From: Telmatactis stephensoni
Lineage: Eukaryota > Cnidaria > Anthozoa > Actiniaria > Isophelliidae
DNA length: 64,000 bases
NCBI GenBank assembly: GCA_029948255.1
Contig: JALIZF010001808.1
Span: 434,001 to 498,000, forward strand
Direction of reading: 5' to 3'
In this document: positions 12,501 through 22,654 of the stretch, in pieces
Layout of the letters: each line of letters opens with the position of its first letter
Numbering within the stretch: position 1 is the stretch's first letter
Made by a program: the position numbers and the translations under genes
Notes under the pieces: model-generated
What the model saw: the letters and a program-made list of their open reading frames with translations, nothing else
Told to the model about the DNA's origin: nothing
Databases searched by the model: none

Positions 12501-13547
12501 GTTATAGTTAGTGAAAAATGTACGAAGACACTTTGACCAAAATATAATCTGCAGGGGTTGCGGGAATTGAAGTAGAAAAAGAAAAAAAAAGAAGAAAGAT
12601 AGCAAAGATAGGAAGGAAGAAAACGGATAGGAATTACATTTTTACAAAAATAATTATTGACAAGAAATACCTAAATATCTTATACAGCGAAATACCTAAC
12701 TCAATTATTTAAGTGAGATTCAATAATGAATATGTATAAATTCGCTTGTATTCGTGATATAAGCTTCAATGTTTTATACATGCCGATGTTTCTCCCCTGG
12801 AGACCAAATGTCTCATGTTAAAATGTTAATATTAACGAGGTCTCACGTAAAAGACCGGACGGAAAACACCTTGTAGATCATTACCACAATTTTCAAATAC
12901 TCAACTATTAAACATACAGTTTAGATATTAAGAACTTATAAACAAACGACTTCGAATCTCAGCGACAAGAGCAATCAAAACAATAACCTTTTGTAAAAGT
13001 GACGACTTTTCAATGTCGTTCGATTTTGATAAAACAAACGATCTTAGATAATTATCAGTCAGACTATACCAATAATAATTTCACACATACGTCGAATATT
13101 TGTAGGGTCTAACAATCATTAAAGTGATACTCTTGTGAAGAAATATACCGTGAAGGAATAATTCTAAACACTGAAGTAAGTAGTACTTACCTTGAGTGAT
13201 TCGTTCTCTTGGCTCTCGGGCAAACTGTCTCTATCAGAGCCGTTTGTGTCTTGCTCTACAGTATTACCTTCCAAAGATCCAGGCTCCATTTCTAGGACAT
13301 AATCTACTGGTACAATGCCTGTTTCAGTTGGAGGATAAGTTTCGATCAAGAGAATTGAATTATTATTGCAAATAATTCTCTCCACATTGGCCCAGTGTTT
13401 GTCACGGTAACCAAGTAATGTGAACACGTCCCCTGTGTTAAAAGATAGTGGGTTAGAGCCATCTTTAAAGCAGACATCAGCCGCCGTGAAGTCTTTGATT
13501 GCTTTGAGTTGTCGACCTTTGAGCTCGACACAATTTTTGAAGCTCAT
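3733..13547 (-). CDS. SH3 - coiled coil - C2HC finger - PX - BAR-like sorting nexin
   Basis: Twenty exons join in frame without a break to give 638 aa: 13547-13191, 12256-12162, 9614-9542, 9068-8988, 8569-8510, 7938-7871, 7790-7713, 7256-7160, 7060-6922, 6792-6743, 6483-6433, 6362-6246, 5997-5919, 5393-5335, 5200-5150, 5080-5015, 4779-4699, 4360-4298, 4225-4073, 3831-3733. Residues ~12-90 form an SH3 domain (LKAIKDF, LSFNTGDVF, HWANV, GIVPVDYV). Residues ~118-222 are charged coiled coil. C237, C240, H252 and C256 form a C-x2-C-x11-H-x3-C finger with UBZ4-like spacing. Residues ~280-383 form a PX domain (VVTKTTLPNYQFPLYEV, EFQRFLSRICAHKILRKDG). The rest is helical and BAR-like. PX-BAR proteins bind endosomal phosphoinositides and curved membranes. 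SNX9/18/33 have SH3-PX-BAR but not this coiled coil or finger, so I give no symbol. The last exon is the least certain. Poly(A) signals (TTTATT on +) lie at 3705-3720. Confidence 0.85.
3905..4024. repeat. Dispersed repeat, copy 1 (GTTACAGCAGGAAT family)
   Basis: The core reads catatgaccgtgaaaatgg, then ggttacagcaggaattt. It recurs at 35363-35510 (ggttacagcaggaattttg) and, inverted, at about 51996-52085 (attcctgccgtaactgtacc). The outer parts are loosely inverted (gtatgac-type to gtcatac-type), so it is probably a degraded foldback MITE. It sits in or just beyond the last intron of the sorting-nexin gene. Confidence 0.5.
5722..5830 (-). mobile_element. tRNA-derived SINE (A and B boxes intact)
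   Basis: On the minus strand a tRNA-like head carries A box TAGCTCACTGGTTAGAGC and B box GGGTTCAATCCCC, followed by a tail ending in CTTTATTTACAC. The same tail and head occur in the inverted dimer at 10935-11110, so this is a repeat family and not a tRNA gene. It lies in an intron of the sorting-nexin gene, in sense with the host. Confidence 0.65.
5843..5866. repeat. (TTA)n microsatellite
   Basis: A short run of trinucleotide repeats directly follows the SINE at 5722-5830. It is simple sequence; the reading frames through it are not coding. Confidence 0.7.
6544..6683. repeat. (AAAAC)n pentanucleotide satellite
   Basis: About 28 near-perfect AAAAC units with a few AACAT variants near 6648-6658. 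It lies in the sorting-nexin intron 6484-6742, so the transcript carries a GUUUU-rich tract close to the 3' splice site of the 6433-6483 exon. Long F/C/L-rich reading frames across it are artefacts. Confidence 0.95.
8623..8823. mobile_element. Foldback MITE
   Basis: The inverted arms are about 75 bp. The left arm starts TTACCACCGTGTGCA and includes TCTCGATTGGAATTTGGTCA; the right arm is the complement, ending TGCACATGGTGGTAA. TTA and TAA at the ends allow a TA duplication. It lies in an intron of the sorting-nexin gene. A small reading frame inside has no recognisable homology. Confidence 0.7.
10612..10830 (+). mobile_element. tRNA-derived SINE-like repeat
   Basis: The head GTTGGCCAAGTGGTAAGACC resembles an A box. 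It is followed by a B-box-like GGTGTCATTCCCACC and a body (tctctaggtcctctggctttcc) that resembles conserved SINE central sequence. The head shares GGCCAAGTGGT with the SINE at 30667, so the two are related. It is degraded and sits in a long intron of the sorting-nexin gene. Confidence 0.5.
10935..11110. mobile_element. Head-to-head inverted dimer of a tRNA-SINE
   Basis: The right half is a full + strand copy: A box TAGCTCAGTGGTTAGAC, B box GGGTCAATCCCC, then tail GGCTCGGATTTTCCCCAG and CTTTATTTCACACTC. The left half is the inverted tail and B-box part of the same unit (gagtgtgaaataaagactt, ccgagcccccagcagg). The outer ends are therefore perfectly inverted (cttcattgag and ctcaatgaag). The same family occurs at 5722-5830. 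Confidence 0.7.
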
Positions 13548-14419
13548 TTTATAAATACAGGTATTTCAACAGGACCCCTGCGCCGTCTTTGCCGGGAAAG
13601 AAACGGACCGACTTTATAATGAATGTTGTTGTTAGGACCGTTAAATCTCCAGTAAGCCTTCGTAAAATTCGTTAACAATACACCAGAATGCTAATCACTG
13701 TATTTGAAAGGGTTGTGATTCAGCTCAAAGCACAAAGACACCAAATACAAAGACCTAATCACTGAATGCTTACCTTGTCACACAAATCTCACTTGGGTGA
13801 AATAACTCTTGCCCTGTGAGACTATCCCACAGTACGTAGCGCGCGACTGACCGGAAATAGATTTGCCACGCCACTCGAAACTTCCTGAAGAATTTGCCAA
13901 TTTGAGTTGATGATTTCAAATTACCTTTTTTTCCTAGAAAGTGAAGGGTTTCTGTTACTATTAATTTCAACACTACAAGAATAGTTTTAAAATTCTGGAA
14001 TGGCTGTGCTCAGTTTTTCTCCCCAAGAAAGAGGAAATGTAAATTGATCTAAGAAATCAATGGACAAAATAGTTCTATGATTCAAGTATTGGATTATTAT
14101 TTTCGTTTTCAACAAGAGTTTTAATTTTAGCAGAATACTGCCTTTGCAGCAGCAAGTCATCTGCTACACCCATTGAAAAGGCCAATGTGGCCAAGTGAAA
14201 TCTAGTCCTCAAAAGGTACTGAGCGCCTGTCAGCAACCACAAAAAACCTCTTACTTTTTCCTCACAATGAAGGGAATGTAGAAAATCATAAGCAGACAAC
14301 AACCAACACCCCAAAAAGGTATTTGGATCAAATTTCAGTTGGTACCAAAAAAGCCAGATTTCAAAAATTTCACACCCCTAAAAGAATTTTGCAAGGGACT
14401 ATCCCTGGGAAGATTACTG
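13548..14419. other. Intergenic, sorting nexin / RETREG divergent pair (part)
   Basis: This stretch lies 5' of the sorting nexin. A 67-codon minus frame at 13770-13973 begins next to a donor-like gtaag (plus cttacc at 13771-13776) and could mark an untranslated 5' exon, but nothing in it is recognisable. No other coding signal is visible. Confidence 0.3.
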
Positions 14420-14422
14420 TTA

Positions 14423-14656
14423 GGGACTTCTCAGAAATTAGCAGGGGAGAAGGGGTAGAAAATAGGGGGAGGGTCATAACTTTTATGAGTCTGTGAAAGA
14501 TCCATTAAAAAGGCAATATTTTGCTATTTTAGGCCAAATCCCAGGGGAGGGTCAGGCAATTTCATTCCCATCACTAGGGATTGGGAGGGTCCCATCATTT
14601 TTATCACTCAATTTAAAATCTCTCACCCCACCCCCTGCTAATTTCTGACAAGTCCC
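14423..14656. mobile_element. PIF/Harbinger-like MITE (TTA duplication)
   Basis: Inverted ends GGGACTTCTCAGAAATTAGC and the near-complement GCTAATTTCTGACAAGTCCC are flanked by TTA at 14420-14422 and TTA at 14657-14659. The 3-bp TWA duplication and GGG termini point to PIF/Harbinger. Its ends differ in sequence from the MITE at 1994-2269, so it is a separate family. Confidence 0.75.
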
Positions 14657-14775
14657 TTATATTCTTTAGAGAGCTTTTATTTACTATTTTAGGTGACATC
14701 ATAAAATGCCTTGTTTCTGCATTCTTTCTCTTGTAAATATCAGTTCGCTCATCAATAAGTGGAGCCCCCCTCTCC

Positions 14776-15512
14776 TAGGGCTGTCCACAAGTTGCTTGGC
14801 AACTTTTGGGCAACTTTTTCCAATTTCGAGCAACTTTTTCACTTTCGAGCAACTTTGAGCAACTTTTCATTTTCTAGCAATTTTTGTTCTTTTTTTAACT
14901 TTAACGTGAATTCAAAAAAAATTATCAGAGCAAATAAGGACAAAAAGTGAGTTTTTTGAACTATGAATTCGAAATAGTATAGGTATACACTTTGTGAAGT
15001 TCTGGTCTTCCTGAGGCAAACTGCTATTTATGTGGTCAGCGGTTGTAAAATCTAAAACGTGATCAAAATGGCGGGGGGGAAAAGATCTTATTAGTACAGC
15101 TAAGTTCTACATCAGCAGAGAGAGTGTTCAGCCTCCTTCAGGGTGCATTCAACAGGCAGCAAGATTCGTCATTAGAAGAAACTGTCAAAGCCTCTGTTAT
15201 GCTTAGATACAACAGCAACAAAAGATAAAGCATTTATGCTTTTATCAAAGGTAACTTTAGTATGATTGACTATGAATTTGCTTATATATTGCTTATGTAC
15301 TACATGATTGACTACAAATTTATTACTAACAGTATATCAAATCATCAAATCGGTTGCAAACGTGAATTTTTATTGAGCAACTATTGAGCAACTTTGAAAT
15401 TTTTGAGCAACTTTTGAGCAACTTTTGTATTTTTTGAGCAGCTTTTGAGCAACGTTTTGGACTTTTTGGAGCAACTTTTTGGACTTTTTGGAGCAACTTG
15501 TGGACAGCCCTA
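14776..15512 (+). mobile_element. hAT transposon remnant with dimerisation-domain exon
   Basis: A perfect inverted pair, TAGGGCTGTCCACAAGTTGC and its complement, bounds 737 bp. It is flanked by 8-bp CCCTCTCC (14768-14775) and CCCTCTGC (15513-15520), an 8-bp duplication with one mismatch, as hAT elements make. Near 15097-15225 on + an open segment reads STSAERVFSLLQGAFNRQQD then LEETVKASVMLRYN and a stop, the hAT transposase C-terminal dimerisation region. The rest of the transposase is missing. Multiple GAGCAACTTT copies crowd both ends in the same orientation, like transposase-binding subterminal repeats. It is a non-autonomous internal-deletion derivative. Confidence 0.85.
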
Positions 15513-15771
15513 CCCTCTGCCCCCCCTCCCCCCCCCCCCCCCATTTGCTTGACTGTTGCTTTGGCAGGTTTTTACTATTTTAGGTGCCATAACCTAAATA
15601 ACTAACTAAATTTACTAAATTTATCTAACTATTCAACAGTGAGACTAAAAGCGCTAGCTCTATTACCAGCCCAATGAATATGTTTACCTGTGTTAGTTGA
15701 TCTGGAGTGAAGACTGGGAATGTTATGTGCTGATTTCAATGACGTAAGAACCCATCCTCATCCAAAACAAC

Positions 15772-18700
15772 ATGGCTGCTAGCGAAAGAACCCTGAAAAC
15801 AAACCCAGAAATAATCGACGATGAATACCTTAGAAACCCCGATCCTCGCCAAAAACGAGTGGAAAACCTTCTCAGACCTCTCGAGGGTCACTGGGATTTA
15901 ATTCGAGATGTATTATTGTGGAAAAAGCCCGTGTTGTCGCTGTTTGTCTTCGTTGCTGTCAACGGATTTTTTTGGTAAGAAAGCTCACAAAAATATGTCC
16001 GTATGTTCCACATTTGTTGAAATCTTATTGATATTTTTGTTGCAGCTATTTTGCGGCCGGAAACTTTCGAGTGTTTCTCATCGTTAGCAATGTAGTAGCG
16101 CTGAGTCTTTGTGTTGAAGAACTTCGAAGCCAAGTTGCTATAATTCTGGAACGAGGTAATCGAACGAACGCGTTAAATTACTAGATTTAGGGAATGGAAA
16201 CTATGTAATTGTGTCATGCTGGCGCTGAACTTCAGTATAAGACTAATTTTTTTATTGTTTAATTCAGCTGGAATCACTCCAGAAGAAAGAGAAAGGTATG
16301 ATAACAACCACAGTTGCATATATGAATTTAATCTTCAGGATGTTCTATTTTGATACTAATGTCATTATTGCTTCTGGGTCATGGCAATTTTGTAAACATT
16401 ATTAGTCCTACACTTTTGTTTGTAACTTTTTAAAATGTAGTCTTTTTGTTTATAATTACTTAATACAAACGCCAAGGGTGGATATTTAAGTTCGTATCAC
16501 GTGATTTATCATTTAAGAAAGTGAAATATTGTTATCCCATTGAAATAAAAAAATCAGTCATTTTTTTTTCTTTTTCTACTCTTAGCTATGAAGCCAGTTT
16601 GATCTACCAAAGATTTTGCTACAAAGTAGCACTTACATTGGGATTTGTGGATCACCAGGTTGAGCAAACTAAGACTGCTAAAAGAACAAAGTGAACGGAA
16701 AGTAAATATTATTTATTATGATTCATCTATTATATTGCACTGTAATATCACATTTTTTTCTATCCTTCAATCTTATTTTCTCTGAGTTAAATTTTAGTTA
16801 ACAATTTCTATCCTGTAGTATTATGCAGTGCTGGTTGTCCTCTTCATTGCTGCAGCATTTGCCTATCAATACCTTCCTTGGCTTAAAATCTTCTATTTTA
16901 CATGTAAGTTATTTTTGTGAGACTTAACATGTCATTGTTTGTAGTACATTATATGTTTTTTCTAAAAAGTCTTTGAGTATAAAAAGGTTTCAAATGGATG
17001 TAGGTTTGTGGTGAAGCCTTAGTGGTAAAGCCTTGGTGGGGTGAGAGCAGCATGTAGTGGTCTAAAAACACCTGTCAAGAAAATAAGACATAATAATGGA
17101 ATGAAATTAGAAAATAGATCAAGATTGAGAGATTGATAGCCATGTGTCAAACTTGGATAGCAGCATATTTCCTACACAAATCATCCATAGGATACAGACT
17201 ACCCCTCCCCCTCTGGAAGCTTCAGATCTGTATCAAGAATGCCATGGGTTCAATATATGTTCACATAATGCACTTATCATTTGCTTCCCAGTGGGTTGAC
17301 CCCTGGGACACCCCCAGGGAACTGTTTTTGGTGACAAACAAAAACCATCTAAAGCCCCTGGGTAAAGGGCATAAAATTAATGACAAATAGCCCTTCTAAA
17401 TAACGGCAAGCTTATAGCTTATAGCAGTCTTCAGTCATCGGCTTCTCGCGAGCAAATCAACCAGCAACTGACGAAGGACCTGTCGTTCACAGTACGAAAC
17501 TGGTCTTGCATTAGCAACAGTTCTACACGAACTGACAAGATGACTACACATTTACAAATCGCAGTCTCACTCTGATAGCTTTAATAATGGCTTTACGGTA
17601 CAAAACGGTAGAAGAAAAAAAGAATCTGCTTATTTATTAAAATGGGATTTGACATCGAAATTTGGCATCAAAATGAAATAAAATGGTGTGAAAAAACTTT
17701 GGTCTAGAGTGATATACCGCTGCCCAAAAGTCGAACAAATCCTGTGGGTATGTCCCCGTGGTCCAGCGAAGTTGTTTCCAAAACTAAACAATTCCCCTTG
17801 CCCACAGAAGAAAAAGAAATCCCAAAACTGTACCGTCCCCCTGGGTTCCTGTGGGTTCCCCGGGGTTGTCCTGGGGGTCGACCCACAGGGAGGCAAATGA
17901 TAAGATTCGGCCTTAACTCAGCCAGTAAAAAACATTATGCAAATGTATTTTGCTTGAGTGAAATATAATGAAAAAAACCCTAGAAAACTCCACCTGGAAA
18001 TAATCTGAAAATCCTTCCTGAAACTCCTGGATTTATTGAATTTTCTGGGCATACAAACCCTGTATTTTAAACATATTATGCTTTGAATTCATTTAATTTT
18101 CTTGCTTTGCTTTTAGTTCTGTTTCTATATTTATGGCCTCCTGCCAAATACCATGGAACTCATAGGGTTGTGCTTGGAGTGGTTGAGCCATTTATTAGGC
18201 CCTTTATTACCCACTGGAGGCATAGCAGGACTAAAAGACAGAGAGATCAACTTTTAAAAGGTAAAAATAATTGTAAATGTTCTGTATATAGTACTCAGGG
18301 TGTTCATTAAGAGGAGGGCATCTGGCTATGATGCTTGGGTAAGACCAAAGATACATAAATTATAATCTGAAGGGCAGTTTCGTTTGTGAGTTTCTTGAGA
18401 TACTGTGTACTTTCTTCAATGAAGAATGCCTTACTGTGGAATTAATGGACAAACACCAAGCGAGGCAATTCAAACATTTTTAGGGGCTGGTTGTTAATGG
18501 TAAGGCAATTTGTAAATCACAAATCAGTTGGAAATTTGACATTTTGGAAGAGTTTGCTCTAATGGGTTTTGAATTAACTTATTTGGTATTCTGTGAATAA
18601 AGATACAATTGCAGTCCTTTTAATTGTTACATTTTTCAAGTGGATCTTTTTATTTGTAGTACAAAAAGGAGAAACCAATGCAGAAGACAGTGAGGAAGAA

Positions 18701-19436
18701 TTCACAAAGGAATACAACCCACAATTGCCAAGAAGAAATCAAAGCACTGTTGACACTGAACCTTCCACTGTGGATCATCAACCATTAGATATCGATTTAT
18801 CCTCACAATTGATTGATTTGACTCCTCAAGATCATGAGGACTCTTCATCTTCTTCTTCTCAAGATTTAATAAAATTGGACTTGCCAGGAGCTCGTGAACA
18901 TCTTGCAGCAGGTACACTGTAGTTGATCACACTTCATTTGTTGTTCAAAGGGGAAAATATTTATTATTAAAATCTGTCCATTTTCAGATCTTGAGACTCC
19001 AGAAGGTTCATCAGTGAGCTTCAACAGCTCTTCTTCTCTGTTACCAGACAGCCAGGAGCTTCCATCTATGAGCCTCAACACAGATCATTGGGAATTTGAA
19101 GATGATGATTTTGCTGCAGGCCTAGAATTCCCTGACATTGATGGCAAAGACTATCACAGTTCAAATGAGTCATTAAATGCAAGTCATACTGAAAAGAAAG
19201 CAAGCTCCAGCTCTGTTTCAAAGGAACAATCAATTGAACAAAAACCAGTTCATAAAGTGAAAAAAACTCAAAAACAAGAAACATCAAAACAAGAAACGTC
19301 ATTGAATTCAGCTGACAGTTCTGATTTTGAACTGTTAGATAAGTCAGAAATAGATGACATGGATCAGACTTTGAATGAAGATAGGCCTGGTAGTAGTGGT
19401 TCTCTTGGTGCCATGGGGAAATGGTTGGGATTATAA
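15772..19436 (+). CDS. RETREG: Reticulophagy regulator (FAM134/RETREG family)
   Basis: ER-phagy receptor that bends ER membrane through a reticulon-homology domain and recruits Atg8/LC3/GABARAP through a C-terminal LIR. Eight exons join in frame to 447 aa: 15772-15974, 16046-16155, 16268-16295, 16586-16658, 16819-16903, 18117-18260, 18660-18911, 18988-19436. Two hydrophobic hairpin-like segments lie at residues ~52-92 (VLSLFVFVAVNGFF...) and ~139-180 (YYAVLVVLFIAAAFAYQYLP...), typical of the domain. The C-terminal half is acidic, Ser-rich and disordered. The LIR core F-E-L-L is at ~412-415 in the context SDFELLDKSEIDDMD, a very close match to FAM134 proteins. The start is the first ATG of a long open exon. 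The exon 4 donor (CAG|gttgag at 16658) is chosen because it keeps the hydrophobic frame; reading on would hit a stop. The metazoan single-copy form cannot be assigned to RETREG1, 2 or 3. Confidence 0.93.
17273..17904. repeat. Foldback repeat in RETREG intron
   Basis: The ends are inverted: CTTATCATTTGCTTCCC at the left and GGGAGGCAAATGATAAG at the right. Next to them lie further inverted blocks (GTGGGTTGACCCC and GGGGGTCGACCCAC). No clear target-site duplication and no transposase are visible. Confidence 0.55.
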
Positions 19437-19437
19437 C

Positions 19438-19742
19438 TTACTGCAATTTTCAAAATCCTGCGAACTCAGACATGTTAACACTCAAGTGGTTTTTGCCAAA
19501 TTTATTAGCTTCCGTCAATCAAAATTAAAAATCAAAAATAGTAACGTAGATTTAACTAATACCAAAATTATATTTAGCTGTTATAGATCGTCTAAAGATC
19601 ATATTAAGTCATTTGATGGGTTTTTAGGGATCTTTATTGAGTATTTTTTTGGTTGTTTGTTTGAAGTGGGCAGAAGCTAAAACCCAAATTCCAATGGACT
19701 GTTTGAAGGTCAGAGTTCGCAGTATTATGAAAATTGCAGTAA
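19438..19742. mobile_element. MITE directly after the RETREG stop codon
   Basis: The terminal repeats are ~30 bp with two mismatches: TTACTGCAATTTTCA, three bases, then TGCGAACTC at the left; the complement GAGTTCGCAG ... TGAAAATTGCAGTAA at the right. The TA just outside CTGCAA and TTGCAG fits a TA duplication. The left end begins one base after the RETREG stop (19434-19436), so the element forms the start of the 3' UTR. Confidence 0.75.
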
Positions 19743-20808
19743 TAGTTCTTCACTAGATTCCTTTAGGACCTAATAGGTAGACAATCTCAGTATCTAAAAC
19801 CTGCCACCAAAAGCCTTCCTTGGAAGAGTGATTTTCACTTGACCATGAAAGAAAAATGACTATTTTAGCTTGTAGTAGTTGATAAGAAACAAAAGAAAAC
19901 AATGGTTTTAGAGTCTACTACCAACTATTAGTTTGTCTATTCCTTCATGGTCAAATGAAAACCACTCTAACCTGCTTTGCAGACTTAATCTTTTTTCTAG
20001 AAAATCTTGCCAAAAAATAGATGATTTGGCAAGACTTTCCTGCATAAACAATAAAGTCTGCAAAGTAGGCTATCCTTGAAATGTCATTTTCTAGGTTCCA
20101 CCTTTATCATTATCGTATAACCCTTGTTCCTGGATAACTTTGAACAGACATTCTTAGGGGTATTTTTTTGGGAGACAAGTTTTTATTGGTAGAATTCTGT
20201 TAGTTTCCCAAGGAGGTACATATTGCATAGATTGTAACAGGGGTTTAACCATTCTACCATGGAAAACTCTGCATTTTCTATGGAAAATAAGCACTCATCT
20301 CTTCTTCTTCCATTGTGGATTTCATTTCCCATAATTAGCAACCAACACACATGAAACAATTCAAAGTAATTCTCAATTTTTCCCACTTACACATATTTTA
20401 AAAAATAAAATACATTTCAAATATTTGGTAACTTTTCTAATCTGGATCTTGGCATGAAGGGGAACTATTAATACCTAATAGCATTTAATTGTTGTAACTA
20501 TATTTTATCTATTAAGCGAGGGCACATAACAACTTCATTTTTTCAGTTGTGCTATGGTGTAACATGTATAAAGGAGTGAATAAAGAAAGTGAAAAAGAGT
20601 GTTCATTTTGTCGGCTTTTCTTTTCCTCTAAAACAAGATTCGATCCTAGAGTAAAAGCACTTATCTGTCACATCCAAGCAGACAGTTTTATTAGTGTTTG
20701 TACTCTAGAAAAGCTTATCTCAAAAACCCATCATCAAAACAAAAACAACAATGTGAAGGTTGAAGGCCAATTTATTTTACAATATGTTTAACATTGCATT
20801 GTAGTAAT
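19743..20808. other. Convergent 3' region between RETREG and RPL37A
   Basis: No coding gene is supported here. An AATAAA at 20050-20055 is a possible RETREG poly(A) signal. TTTATT at 20770-20775 (AATAAA on the minus strand) lies about 35 nt past the RPL37A stop and is the likely signal for that gene. A + reading frame at 20549-20791 has no recognisable homology. Confidence 0.5.
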
Positions 20809-22525
20809 CTAAGTTTCCTGCATTTCCCTAAGACGACGAACGGCACTTCTGACTGTTGCAGCAGCAGTTGTACTAAAACAGAAAAAAATAACTGAATAAA
20901 TAAATACCTGACTTCCTAGTCTTCATATTTTGCAATACTGTAATTTTGTAATCTGGTCAAGTTTCCACAATTTTAAAATCCAAAAATACTTTTTCCCCCT
21001 TCTGACCAAACATTTTACGACAAAATTGTCAACAGCTGAAAATAAACGAATATTATTTTACTGCCCCAATGCCACTTTGATATTTTACTTCCCCAATGTC
21101 CTGTTTTGATAAAGGGGCCATGTTTTCACATTAATACATGTGACAGAGGGGTTTTTCCTTTTCTGCAAGCAACCAGCAATTTCCGTTGCCTGTTGATAGC
21201 TCTGTTGCCATTCTTGCCATCAAGAATTTTTGGTGTTTGAATTAATGTTACATGCATTCAGAATTGTCTCCACATAGTATGGTTCAATCAACTTTTACTT
21301 CATTTGAAAAGCAAAACCCTGTGACGGCAAGTTAGAACTATCGTGACTGCACCATACCTTACAACCCAGGCACCTCCAGCAACAGTTTTTCCACAAGCTT
21401 TACAATGCCATATACCAACACATTTCCTTTTTAGTGTTTCCTGTGAAAAACAATAACCAGCATAAGAAACATCTATGTTGAAATATGTAGATCCAGGTGA
21501 TATGTATGTGTGTCCTTTCACCAAAAATGCTTCCCCGGGTACAGGCAGTACATCACTTTTCACCCACTTCCCTGGTGATCTTTCTCATTTCAATGAGCTA
21601 CATAGATCAGGAAGTAATCACGATGAGGTTTTCAACACAGATGCTGCAAGCATGTTCTTATTATGGGTGGCCTGTCATCAAGGATTCAGAATGAAAGAAT
21701 TGCCTCATCAGATGTTTTGCCAAGAATGGAAATATCAACAATGGTGCACACATAAATATGTTTTTGTAGTGTAGATGTCATCATTTTTTGGTTGCTAAGT
21801 TCCCTTTTACAATTGTGGACTTCCTGTCAAAAATTGTGCAAAATACCCAAATGATTTAGGAATTCCAGTTATGGACACCTAATAAATATAAATGGGTATC
21901 TTTTTGCCACTCTTATGCATGTATATATGATCTCCTTTGTTGTTTAGCTTGTATGATTTGAGTTGATATAATAAAAGACATAAAATTTGTTGGGGTGGGG
22001 GGGGGGGGGGTATGGAACATAAGCAAAACTTGTATTACTTTCTTTCATGGGACATCAACACCAGACAAGCTGAATTATATCATATTTACAAGTTTGTGAT
22101 TAAAAGGCAAGCTGCTGAAACTTCAACTATATCTCCTTTACGTACACAGAGAATGACATTACTGAAGCATCAACAACATACCAACACCATACTATTGGAC
22201 TGATTTTTGTGATTTCACATTCAGTTTTACTCACTTTTCCACAAAAAAAGCAAGTGTACTTTGAGTGCTGGGTGATTTCAATCTTTTTTATCATCTTTCT
22301 TAGTGAAGCACCATATCGAGTGCCGTATTTGCCGACAACTCCAACCTTCTTCGTTCTTTTGGCCTGCAGATACACAAAATTAAAATTGTATATTTTACCT
22401 ACAATTGACGTTCAGACCAAAATAACTAAGACAATATTACACAAATACACTTAGATTTCACAACATCATATCTATACTGCCCGATGACTCAACGTTTCTG
22501 AGATATTCATCGATTTTCTTACCAT
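20809..22525 (-). CDS. RPL37A: 60S ribosomal protein L37a (eL43)
   Basis: Structural protein of the large cytosolic ribosomal subunit. Four exons give 92 aa, the usual length: 22525-22523 (only the ATG), 22363-22235, 21440-21358, 20872-20809. The sequence begins [20 protein letters not shown] and carries the zinc-ribbon cysteines C39, C42, C57 and C60 (YTCFFCGK and WHCKACGK), then GGAW and a basic C-terminus. The exon break right after the initiator ATG is common in ribosomal protein genes. The 5' leader has a CU-rich tract (see 22563-22571). The gene is divergent from PSMC3IP and its promoter region is interrupted by the large element at 22655. Confidence 0.97.
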
Positions 22526-22562
22526 GGTCAACTGTTCTTCTAAAAGGCCACAGAAAGAGACC

Positions 22563-22571
22563 GAGAGGAAG
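22563..22571 (-). promoter_or_regulatory. Likely 5' TOP start of RPL37A mRNA
   Basis: On the minus strand the sequence CTTCCTCTC, followed by GGTCTCTTTC, begins with C and an unbroken pyrimidine run 46 nt upstream of the ATG. This is the position and composition of a 5' terminal oligopyrimidine tract, the translational control element of vertebrate ribosomal protein mRNAs. The start site is inferred from sequence only. Confidence 0.55.
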
Positions 22572-22654
22572 AATCCGGGAACTTTTGTCAAGTTTATGCG
22601 CCTGCGATCAACCAGCGGTCATGATATTTGGTGAATAGTAATATGAGAAATAAT

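Noticed and set aside
13770..13973. 67-codon minus-strand frame upstream of the sorting nexin
   Set aside because: No homology recognised. It may overlap a 5' untranslated exon, but coding use is not supported.
21606..21790. C/D-box-like motifs on the minus strand of an RPL37A intron
   Set aside because: ATGATGA/TTGATGA and CTGA occur, but no terminal stem forms and the spacing to the splice site is wrong.
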